Assembly: GCA_963575745.1 (NCBI GenBank)
Contig: CAUYUJ010015031.1
Coordinates: 1 to 32,500 of the forward strand
Reading direction: 5' to 3'
Length of the DNA stretch: 32,500 nt
Source of the DNA: Prorocentrum cordatum
Lineage: Eukaryota > Sar > Dinophyceae > Prorocentrales > Prorocentraceae
The translations under genes and the position numbers were made by a program. Below are positions 1 through 9,047 of the stretch, in pieces. Each line of letters begins with the position of its first letter. The stretch's first letter is position 1. The notes beneath the pieces are model-generated. The model did not search any database. It had not been told where the DNA came from and saw nothing but the letters and a program-made list of their open reading frames with translations.

Positions 1-2
1 GC

Positions 3-540
3 GCCTTGGCGGCGCCCCAAGTGGTGCTTAGCAAGCTGACCTGCGCCTGCCTCGCGTGCAACTTGCAGGGCGCAGAGGTGCCGCGTTGCGAAGGTACTGC
101 AGCAGGTCGGGCGAGCGCGCGCAGAGAACTACACACCGGACGGGGAATATCGCAAGCATGGACCCCCCGGCCGCGCGTCTTCGATGCATTTATCAAGCGG
201 GCCTGCGCGGACGGCGCCAGCGCCGCGCCGGCGGAGTCAAAGAGCTGTTCCAGGACTATCGGAAGAAGGCCATCATGCCGCCGACAGCGCTCGACACCCT
301 GGTGATCCAATGCCGCCACTTCCGGATCAAGGCATGCAAGTGCGAGAAGAAGGAGCTACATACGCCCAACAGGTACAAGTTTCGGGCCATGTTGGGATTT
401 CACCAGCAGGCGAACAAGTGGGAAGGCTTTCGCCACGCGCTGATGGAGGGCACGCAGATAACGATCATCACAACGGGCACGAAGGCGAAAGACCGGCAAA
501 CCACCCACATGCCGGGGTCACCGCCGCGCGGCGGCCTGGA
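3..540 (+). pseudogene. Coding remnant of an unrecognised protein, 5' end outside the window
   Basis: Two adjoining reading frames look protein-like. The first (about 3-240) carries a CACLAC cysteine cluster and then RVFDAFIKRACADG. The second (about 242-490) carries ELFQDYRKKAIMPP, VIQCRHFRIKACKCEKKEL and FRAMLGFHQQANKWEGFRH. They join smoothly if one A is added to the AAA run at about 239-241, so the split is best read as a one-base frameshift, real or from assembly. Amino-acid composition is balanced, unlike the Arg/Ala/Pro-rich translations of the repeats around it. After about 490 the translation becomes Gly/Arg-rich and probably non-coding. No stop, start or splice site could be fixed, and I do not recognise the family. 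The beginning lies before base 1. It could be an exon of a live gene rather than a remnant. Confidence 0.4.
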
Positions 541-659
541 AAGAGAGGCGTCCAGGCATTTGCTACAAGCAGGCGGCGGAGGAGGAGGAGGCAGCGGCCG
601 TGGGCGGCGGGCGCTGAGCGGGTGGCCCGTGCATCGAGCGCGGCTCGCCAAGATCAGCG

Positions 660-2059
660 GCAGTGAGCGTGCTGCCTAGGTTTACCTCCAGAGACACCTC
701 CAGGACGGCCCCCTCCTCGCCCTCCAGGCTCGGACCCCCGCCCCCATCCCCGCGCATTCGGATGTGGCCGTGGAAGTTGGAATTTTCTATGTCTCCCACA
801 AGTCAGGGCTCCCTCGGTTCCAGGCGGGTTCGAGCCCTCTCTGAGGCCCCGCGACAGCTGCGTCTCACCGAAAGCGCTTTGGGGGACGGCCGTGTCGTCG
901 CGTCGTCGACGCCCTCTGACGTTTGGGCGCGAGCCGTGGCTCGGGATTGGGGTTGTGCTTGGGTGGGTCCACTCGTCGCTTGCCTTCGGCTCTGTTGAGT
1001 GAGGTGGTGCGTAGGCGAGCCCCTGAGGTGCCCCCAGCTGGGGGGCATCTCTTTTGCCAGTGGTACCCGCCAGCAGGGCCCCGACGACTATCGGACCCCT
1101 TTTAAATGGTTCTCGAACGCCTGCCTCCATCGGGTCATTGGTGCTGCTCTGTTATGCTTTGTTTTCCCTTATCGTCCCTCTCCCCCCTCCGTTTTCTTTT
1201 CTTATTGATATTATCCTGCTCCTGCTTCTTTTCATCGCCAATTTGCTCCCCACAGCGTGCTCCTCCCTCGCAGTCGTTGTCATCGTGGTCGGGTGGATGA
1301 CGGGAACCATGTCCTGGGAAAGTATTGGGGTAGGAGGCGAGGTGTCCCAGGTAGGGCGGGCGATGGGGGCTGGATGAGCCAGATGCGTTTGCGCCATGTC
1401 GGACATTCGATCGTTCCCATATGTCTCCCGTTGTGCCGTGTATGGCTCTGTCTGCCGACGGGGGACATACCGGGCTTGAAGCCCCCAAGAGGTGGTGGCA
1501 GGTGGGCTGGAGGTGAACCGGCGGAAGAGGAGAAGGAATTACGTTGATGATGATCCATCAGGACCAGGAGTGGGAGGAACCGAAGGAGGGGGGGGGAGAA
1601 CCAGGGGAATGCGGAGGAGGGGAACTGAGCGGGGAGGCGACCATGAAGAATGACCTAGATTCAGAAACGTGCTTTGAGTTTTGGTGAGAGTGCCATTCCA
1701 AACGACGGGAGCAAAGTGCCGATCCGGAATGGGAACGCGCTCGCAGCGTGGACACCATTCTTGGAAGGATCGCAAATGGCACCGTCGAAAAACATCTAAC
1801 CCGTCCTGGTGTGTAAACGTCAAGAGGCGGATATCCAGAAGAGAACATTCATACATAAGTTTGCGGAAGGGGGCGCACCTTGGCCACCGCGATCTAGCTT
1901 TAGCGAAAGAAGGCACCCACGTTTGCTATGTGGCACGGGCTCGCAGAACTGATGTTGGTGGCCAGGGGGCGCATGCAGCTGAACCATTGAGAGATGCGCC
2001 CCTTCACAGCACAGAACATACTGCAGCGCATGCTCTTGTCACATGTTGGGGTCACCGAG
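660..2059. other. No supported gene; mixed GC-rich and GA-rich sequence
   Basis: Open frames exist on both strands but none shows a motif or sustained protein-like composition. 1180-1240 is T/C-rich and 1515-1640 is G/A-rich. The stretch 1640-1916 can be read on either strand as a plausible short peptide (minus strand with several Cys and Trp), but neither reading has a convincing start or splice sites, so I leave it uncalled. Confidence 0.4.
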
Positions 2060-2165
2060 CACGTCACGTATGTATGTATGTATATACACATATATACACA
2101 TATATATATATATACATGTAGGTTTACGTATCCACATGTATACATACATATGCAGTACATACGTA
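2060..2165. repeat. (TATG/TACA)n AT-rich microsatellite
   Basis: An alternating purine-pyrimidine TATG/TATACA tract lies in an otherwise GC-rich setting. Similar tracts lie at 8700-8850 and 19140-19345. Confidence 0.85.
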
Positions 2166-2229
2166 TGTTTTGTTTCCAGAGGTTTACGCCAGTTCCGCCG
2201 AGGATTTAACGGTTGAGGCATCATGGGTT

Positions 2230-2990
2230 TCTTGGGCAGTTTGGGGGACTCGTGGCGTCTTTGCGAGCGGCTTCAGTGCCTGGCGTTGCCTCTTGTCAGG
2301 CGGTTTCGACACGTCTCGGGGCCCGCTGCGGGGTCTCTCTTTGGACCTCGTAGGGGCCTCTTTGGGGGGCCTCTTGGGGCTTCGCTTCTCCCCCCCTTCT
2401 GCTTCGCTCCTCGGCTTGGGCGTCTTCCAGCAATGGCCGCCTTTGCCGCGCGCCCCTGGTATCGGTCACAGAGCCACAGCTGCCGCCATCGGCTGCCCAA
2501 TCAATAAATCAATCAATCTTGGGGCTTGTGAGTGACCTCGTTGGGGCTGCTTCGGGGGCTTTGGGGGGCCTCCGGGGGGCCTCTTGGGGCCGACAGATGG
2601 GATTTTCGGTTGGTGTTCTCCATCTTGGCATCTCTTAGGGCCGTTTAGGGGCGATTTTTGCTCGTCTTGGGCCCCGCCTTGGACCGTCTTGGAACACTCT
2701 TGAGCCGTCCTGGAGCGTTGGAAGTTCGAGAAGGCGATAACCCTAGAAACACTGATCAACCTAAGAATGACAAACATGTTTTGCCTCTCGGGTCCCTCTT
2801 GGGAAGGCTCTTGGGCCTCTCTTGCGGCCTCTCGACGGCGTCTTGGGGCGTCTTGGAGCCATCGGAGGCGTTCTGGACCAACCGTTCGGCGATTCGGGGC
2901 CGTGGTATAATATCTTTGAGGTCACGGAAGGTAGATTTGAAAGCTCCGGAGCCTCCATGGTTGCGCTAGGGAGCCTGGATACTTACCCCG
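2230..2990. repeat. Degenerate GGGGCCTCTTGGGG-type tandem repeat, copy 1
   Basis: Short irregular units built on GGGGCCT(C/N)TTGGGG recur every 10-30 bases through this block. Translation gives monotonous Leu/Gly/Ala-rich peptides in more than one frame, as expected of a repeat and not a gene. The same family returns at 5810-6450. The AATCAATAAATCAATCAATC run at 2499-2518 interrupts it. Confidence 0.6.
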
Positions 2991-3416
2991 GGAGCCTTGA
3001 TACCCCCTGGGGGAGGGGCAAGGGGGAAGGGGGGTTCAGGCAATCATCTCACACGCCTTCTCCCCCCCGCAAACGGGGATCGGCGGATATGTGTATATGC
3101 ATATAGATAGATGGGTATGTACCAAAGCTCAGATGCGTATCCCAACCAAGAATGGAGGAATGAGAGGAGCATTGTGGCATGGTCGCGAATCACTCGATTT
3201 CAAACGACTTCTTGAGCTTGCGGACGTCAAGACCCCCCCCTTGTCATCCTCTCTCCGCATCCTCGCTTGTTCCTGCTCATGGTCCCTTCGTTTCTTGTCG
3301 TCCTCCTGGTCCTCTTCTTGCAGCCTCCTCCTCCTTCCCCCCGCGTCCTTCTCTCCATCCTCCCTTCTCCCTCCTTCTCACCCCCCTCTCGTTTTCCTCT
3401 TCCTCCGCCCTCTGAC

Positions 3417-3495
3417 CTCCTCCCTCCTCCTCCTCCTCCTCCTCCTCCTCCTCCTCCTCCTCCTCCTCCTCCTCCTCCTCCTCCTCCTCCTCCTC
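3417..3495. repeat. (CCT)n microsatellite, about 24 units
   Basis: A pure CTC/CCT run of about 71 bases sits inside a wider pyrimidine-only tract (3230-3500). It yields poly-Pro, poly-Leu and poly-Ser on one strand and poly-Glu, poly-Gly and poly-Arg on the other, so the open frames across it are repeat artefacts. Confidence 0.95.
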
Positions 3496-3829
3496 GGTCG
3501 CTTGTTCCTCCCACTCGCCGCCGTCAGCATCCCCTGCGCCCTGGCATCGGATCCCGGTGTGTGGACCCCGGGAGGACCGGGGCAAGAAGGCGAAGAAGGA
3601 GAAGGAGAAGGAAAAGGAGCGGGGAGGGCGTTCCTCGTCGCGCCAGAAGAAGGACGATCGCCCCAGGACCGCGGGGAGGGGGCGCCTACACCGCACCAGC
3701 GCAACGCCCTCCTCCTCGATCCTCCGGGTCCGAGGACCGAGGGCCCAGAGATCCAACGCATTCACAAACATCAAGACGGATGTGTGTCGTAGCTTCCGGT
3801 CTTAGGGGCCCCTGCCAGGCCCTGAAATC

Positions 3830-4310
3830 GTCAAACAACGATTCAGGATGAAAGGTTGGTCCTGGAGAATGGGGCGAGACATGAAAAAGGCTCCGCGCGC
3901 CAGGCAGGGGGGTCCAGCGCAAATCCAGGAAATCGTCGCGGAGCGCCAGAATTTTATGGTCATGCCGTTTCTTCTTTTTCTATTCTCTCTTTCTCTCTCG
4001 TTTCCCCGCTTTTTGGGCTTCTGGGAGGCCCTCGTCGCCACCACTGGATTGAAGTTCTGGTCAGAACGCACCCTGGGAGAGGTCCGCGGAGCAGCGGAAT
4101 CAGGCGTGTGCATTGCTTTTCTGCGAAGACCATCGAGGGGGCATTTATCGGGCGGGGCCAGCACGAGGAGAAATCCGTTCCAGAGTGCTCCGGAACGCTC
4201 CCAGAGCTCTCTGGCACGCTCTGAGGAGGCCACGGCGCCCGAGACATTCTCCAGAGCCGCTGGATATCAGAGATTTTCGATTTACCCTCACCCGATGTTA
4301 TCCGTAAGGG
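3830..4310. repeat. Composite dispersed repeat, copy 1 (partial TIR element followed by a second block)
   Basis: 3915-3958 matches the right terminal inverted repeat of the element at 28880-29030 (GTCCAGCGCAAATCC, then GCGCC and TTTATG). It is followed by a second block at about 3990-4310. The first part of that block (CTCGTCGCCACC onward) recurs at 25795-25905. Its last part (AATCCGTT onward, GCGCCCGAGACAT, CAGAGATT and CCCGATG) recurs at 29225-29375. The same order of the two blocks at 28880-29375 suggests they spread as one unit. Confidence 0.6.
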
Positions 4311-4432
4311 CTTCCCCCCATGCCGCCGGCCCCCTCTTTCGGAGAATGGGCCATGAAAGAGCGAAGTCATGAGGCTTTGGCTTCGCCGTGAAGCAGTGTC
4401 GGGACCTGTTTGTTTTTTGTCGACCCTTACCC

Positions 4433-4805
4433 TACGGATCTGCGTGAGGGGCGCCGCCGAATTTTAGAAATGTGGCAAATCCCTTGTGTGTTTGCACCCT
4501 GACCCTGCCGATCTGCGTGTGGTGTGCCACCGAATTTCAGAAATGTGGCAAATCCTTTGTGCTTTTTTCGACCCTGATCATGCCGATCTGCGTGAGGGGT
4601 GCCACCGAATTTCAGAAATGTGGCAAATCCCTTGTGGACCCTGACCCCGCCGATCTGCGTGAGGGGTGACAATTTGTACCTACCCCAGCAATTCAGACAA
4701 TACGATTTGGGCGTGGTAACAATACCCGTTTTGGGCCTCCCCCCCTCGCGCAGTCCATCAACAAGGAACAGCAAGCAGCAAGTAGTCAACAAGGAACAAT
4801 AAGCA
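4433..4805. repeat. ~72-bp tandem repeat plus conserved tail, copy 1
   Basis: About three and a half units begin with GACCCTGCCGATCTGCGTGA, followed by GGGGTGCCACCGAATTTCAG and AAATGTGGCAAATCCCTTGT. The last unit runs into a tail (CAGCAATTCAGACAATACGA, then TTGGGCCTCCCCCCTCGCGC, then CAAGGAACAGCAAGCAGCAA). Repeats and tail recur together, in the same order and direction, at 20540-20940. Confidence 0.85.
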
Positions 4806-5400
4806 GCAAGAAGCAGCAAGAAGCAGAAATGTGGCACATCCCGGTTTTGTGCCTCCGATTTTTTTGTTTTAAGGCAAATCCCAAGTTGGGTTTGTCCGGG
4901 GGTCAGAGAACGGGGTCGTGTGTAGGATTGGCCCCAGAAGTGGCAGGGAAAGCGATTAAAGCGGAAATCCGTTTTCGTTTTGGTGTGAAGGTTTTTTGGG
5001 GTCAATTTGTTGTTTTGAATTATGTTTGGGTTAAGCTGTGGCTTCAGATTCGTACTGTTGGTGTGCACTTGGAAGTGTCGTTTGTTCTTTACTACTGCAT
5101 ATACGTTGATCTTCAGGGTGGGTTGTCCGATGGTCTAGGCGCGGCTGCCGGCTTCGACCAGTGCCCCAGGGCGTCGGTGTTCGGCCTTGGTTTTGCAGTT
5201 GTGTCTTGCGATGCAAGTTGGTCTTCGGCTACGGTATTAGTCTTCGGCCTCGGTCTTGCGATGCTGCCTGTCTGCGACCTCGGCCCACGTGGTAGAACAA
5301 CGAAGATCGACTTCAGATTTGCGACGGGGGGGCGGTCTTGATTTCCTGAATTCTGCGTGCACCATCGCTTGCCGACAGCGCGTTTCCCCGTGGGTCCCGT
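4806..5400. other. No supported gene; T/G-rich unique sequence
   Basis: One frame on the + strand stays open for about 170 codons, but it is rich in Val, Gly, Leu and Phe, as T/G-rich DNA would give, and has no recognisable motif. CTTCGGCCTTGG and CTTCGGCCTCGG repeat at about 5180 and 5244. I do not call a gene. Confidence 0.35.
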
Positions 5401-5809
5401 GACGCGTGGCTCGTTCTATGGCCCGCGGCGCCAACGGCCTCGTTGCCGCGGGGCACGCGAGCGCGCGCTCGTCTGCGCGAGTATTGCGTCGCACCGCGCA
5501 GCGCGAAGCGCGCGAACGCACGAGCGCGCATCTTCAACAGCGAGGTTTCGATATCACGCGCTGTCTGCGCGGGGACTCGCGTTGCACAGCCGAAGGAAGC
5601 GGGCGAGTCTTCTGAAAAGAGCACCGCGTGCGCGTTGCCGAGTGCGTTTCGCATTGCGCCCAGCTGCCAGAAGCAAGTCCCTCCACCGCGCCAGTCCAGC
5701 ACTTTGGGTGGCGACTGTTCGAGCGATGGAAACGACGATGGTGGCGACGAGGACGGCGACCATAATGCGAAGGAGAAACACTAGGCTGTCACACGTGCGC
5801 ACTCCCAAT

Positions 5810-6450
5810 GGATTTCTTGAAGAGCCCCCATGGAGTTCAATTGGGCCGTATCAGGGCAGTCTTCGGTTCCTGTGGGGCCATCTTGCGGGCCCCTTGCGGG
5901 TTTCCTGGTTTGCTCTGGGCTCCGCGTGAGCCGCATTGGGTCTATCTTGCGGCCTTCGTCGGGGCGTCGCGGGGGCGCCTGGGTCCGTCGGGGGTCGACA
6001 GGCCCCCCCGGGCCGTCTTGGATCCCTTCGGCTGTCTTCGTAGGCTGTCTTGGGGCTCTCTTGGGGCCGTCCTGTGCCGCGTTCTGGAGGTTTCTCGGCT
6101 CATTGTCGCGGCGTCTTGGGCCGTCTCAGGGCAACGTGGGAGGCTTCGTTGGCCGTCTCGGGCTGATTGAAGCCGGAAGCGATTATGCCCCCAAATCAAC
6201 GAAGCGCCGTATCAACGTCAGCGAGTGTCGTACCTAGCGTCTTTCGGGGTCCTTTTGGAGCCCTCGTGGGCCGTCCTGGGACGTATTGGGGGCTTCTCTG
6301 AACCATCTCGGTTCCGCGCTGGGCCTCCGTGGTGCCGCGCTGATTTGTCTCGGAGCCATTTTTGCCCGTCCAAGAAAGAACCTGGGGCCATCTTGGCGGC
6401 CGATTGCCACCCGGGGTCGTTTTGAGAGACTTGGAGAGCCTCGGGGAGTC
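5810..6450. repeat. Degenerate GGGGCC/CTTGGGG repeat, copy 2
   Basis: This is the same irregular family as 2230-2990: units such as GGGGCCATCTTG, GGGCCGTCTTGG and GGGGCTCTCTTGGGG recur at short, uneven spacing. Several overlapping frames stay open across it, as expected for a stop-poor repeat. Confidence 0.55.
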
Positions 6451-6828
6451 AACGCGGTCGCCCGGGAACCCTCGGGAGAAGGGGCGGCGCGCGGGAAAGC
6501 GCGCGGCGGGGCGGGCGAGCCCCCTCAGCGAATGGAGAATCCCTACCAGACAGCACTTGACATTCGCACGCTCGACTACCGCGGCGGCGCGGCGCCGCCT
6601 GGCGCGCGCGAGCGAGATTGGGCCTCTGCGCCGCCGCGCGCGACGGCAAGAAAGGCGCTCGCGTTGGATTTCCCGCGCGCGCGACGGCCAGGCACCTCCG
6701 CGCGCGGAAAACGCAGCGCGAGCGGCCTTCCATCGGACGTGCCTCTGAGGCCGCTGGTGTCTCCCAGCGCGTCGTGACCGGGTCTCGCCCGCCGTTCGCC
6801 TTCGCGGCCCCGTGCGAGGGAGGCGGTT

Positions 6829-7445
6829 GCGCGGTCAACCTGGGGCGGTTAATTGGCTTATGGGCGGCCGATCTAGGTCGGTCCGCGCGCGGTTAGGCGG
6901 GCAACTCGGGCGGTCAATTCGGAGGTCCAACGCGCGGCCGGGCGGTCAACGCGCGGCTGGGCGGTCAACCTCGGCGGTCAATTCGGTCGGTCACGGCGCT
7001 GCGGGGCGGTCAACGCGCGTCTGGGCGGTCAACCCGGGCGGCCAACTCGGTTGGTCAACGCGCGGCGGGGCGGTGAACGCGCGGTTGGGCGGTCAATCTG
7101 GCCGATCAACTCATCAAAGCGCGCGTCGGCCGATCAACTCGGCCGATCAACTTGGCCGACCAACTGGGCCGATCAACTCGTCAACGCGCGGTTGGGCGGT
7201 CAACTCGGCCGATCAATTTGGCCGATCAGCTGGGCCGATCAATTCGGCCGATCAACTCGGCCCATCAACTCGGCCGATCAACTCGGCCGATCAACTCGGC
7301 CCATCAACTCGGCCGATCAATTTGGCCGATCAACTCGGCCGATCAATTTGGCCGTTCGACTAGGCCGATCACTTCGGCCGGTCAACTCGCCTGGCCCTTT
7401 TGGTCGGTTTTTTCTGGCGGCCAACTCGGGGGGGTCAACTCGGGC
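6829..7445. repeat. 13-nt satellite (GGCCGATCAACTC family)
   Basis: The core (about 7087-7390) is made of near-identical 13-nt units, GGCCGATCAACTC with variants ending ATTT or beginning GGCCCATC. The left part (6829-7086) has older variants on GGCGGTCAACGCG. Because 13 is not a multiple of 3, all three + frames stay open and each gives the same 13-residue peptide repeat (INSADQLGRSTRP). The long apparent proteins here are therefore products of the satellite and not genes. Confidence 0.9.
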
Positions 7446-7950
7446 CGTCACTTCGGGCGCGGGTGCCTGCGCGCGCCGCGGGTGCCCGGGCGCCTCCGCC
7501 CACGCACGCCGCCAGCGCTTGGGTGCGCTCACCCGCGCTCGCGGTGGGTGCCCGAACGGTTTTATTCAGAGCTTCCCAGGCCAATGGGTTTCGTGACCTG
7601 GAGTTGTTTGCGCCCGTCTGGTTTCGGACGGTCCAGCACTGCCCAAGCTATCGAAGCCTCGGTCGACCCAGAGCCTCCCAGACCCTTGCGCTTCGAGCGA
7701 TCCAGGGCCTACTAGACCCTTGCACTGGGGCCCTCTGGTGGGTGGATGTCACGCAAATCGCTCGGCTGGCGCCGAAACACAAGGCGCCCTTCGATAATCC
7801 TGAGCAAAAAACCGCTCGCGCACTGCGCCAGATAGGAGTGCAGCGCAGCGCGCGCCGCCCAAATCGCATGGCTGACGCCGAGACAGGGGAGGCCCTGGCA
7901 ATCGAAGTTCGCAACAACCGTTCGGCTGACGCCGAGGCAACCGCTCGGCC
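7446..7950. other. No supported gene between two satellites
   Basis: The sequence is GC-rich with open frames but no motif. GGCTGACGCCGAG occurs twice (about 7868 and 7922), possibly a fading short repeat. Nothing else is supported. Confidence 0.35.
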
Positions 7951-7969
7951 AACGCCTCCACGCCGCCGC

Positions 7970-8560
7970 GCGCGCGCGGAAGCGCTGAGCCGACGTGCGT
8001 GGAGGCATGCAACGGGAGCGGCCTCTGCGCCGGCGGTTTCTGCGACGCCGCGCGGTTTCTGCGACGCCGCGCGAGGGGGCGCCGTGCCGTCGTGCACAGG
8101 GGAACGCAATGGAGGCGGCCCTTGCGCCGCCGCGCGCGCGGCGGCGCTGCGCCGTCGCGCGTGGGCAAATTGCGACGAGGCCAGCTTCTGCGCCGTCGCT
8201 CGCGCGGCGTCGCTGTGCCGTCGATTGCTGTGACATGCAGCGGGGGGGGGGTCTCTGCGCCGCCGCGCGCGCGCGGCGGCGCTGGGCCGTCGCGCGCGAA
8301 ACGCGCCGCCGCGCCCCTGCGCGGTGCGCCCAGGAATGACAGCTGGCCGTCGTGCGCATGCGCGGAGAAGCGCAAGCGCATCCGCGAGCGGCCAGTGGCG
8401 CTGCCCGCGCGCGCGGTGCCCCAGCCTGCGTTTCGCGAGCACGAGGTGGTCGAGGCGGCCCCAGCTCCGCCGCGCGCGCGGCGGCGCTGGGCCGCCGCGC
8501 TCAGCAAAAATGCGACGAGACCAGCTTCGGCCCTTCCGTGGGCAAGATCTAACGGGCCTG
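7970..8560. repeat. ~66-bp GC-hairpin satellite, copy 1
   Basis: Units about 66-67 bp apart carry a perfect or near-perfect palindrome. The 24-nt one at 8124-8147 has half-site GCGCCGCCGCGC, and the 26-nt one at 8257-8282 is similar. Each is followed by CTGGGCCGTCGCGCG-like sequence. Degenerate units lie near 8190 and 8465. The same unit makes up 19620-20010, and a decayed piece is at about 6620-6730. Ala/Arg-rich open frames on both strands follow from the composition. Confidence 0.75.
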
Positions 8561-8626
8561 ATCGGGCCGCGGAATCCTTTGACATTCGCATGGCCTGGCC
8601 CCGCCACAGAGGCCCCTTGTCACGTT

Positions 8627-8962
8627 GTTCTCACCATCATCATCACCACCATCACCATCATTATCACATCACCACAACCATCGTCATCATCTTCTGCACC
8701 ATTCACTATATACATATACATATGTATACATATACATATACACGTGCATTGGTTGTATTATATATATATACATATACGTCTATGTATACATGCGTATATA
8801 TATATACATGGGTTGTAGTATTCACATGTACATTTATATACACGTGCATAAACACAAAACACAAAGAACCACGAACAACAACAACAAAACAAATTTCAAC
8901 AACATCAACGCCCACTATAAGTACAACAACAACGACGCGTGCGGTGCCGTGCCGTGCCGTGC
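8627..8962. repeat. Cluster of simple repeats: (CAT/CAC)n, (TATACA)n, (AAC)n, (GTGCC)n
   Basis: In order these are CATCATCACCACCATCACC-type triplets (8632-8690), alternating TATACA/TATATA (8705-8850), ACAACAACAACAAAAC (8875-8935) and four GTGCC units (8943-8962). Together they form the 5' border of the transposase-like gene that follows. Confidence 0.85.
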
Positions 8963-9047
8963 CAAAGTGGGGAGAAGCATTCAGACGCCGCGTGGCCCCG
9001 AGCGGGTCGGCGGAAAATATTGTCAGGCGGCTCTCTGGTGCTGACCA

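Noticed and set aside
3091-3851. Poly-Pro, poly-Leu and poly-Glu proteins
   Set aside because: Translations of a (CCT)n microsatellite.
6812-7715. Long overlapping proteins with PINSADQLG repeats
   Set aside because: Products of the 13-nt satellite; all three frames give the same peptide.
7400-8607. Ala/Arg-rich proteins on both strands
   Set aside because: They follow from the GC hairpin satellite and appear in several frames at once.
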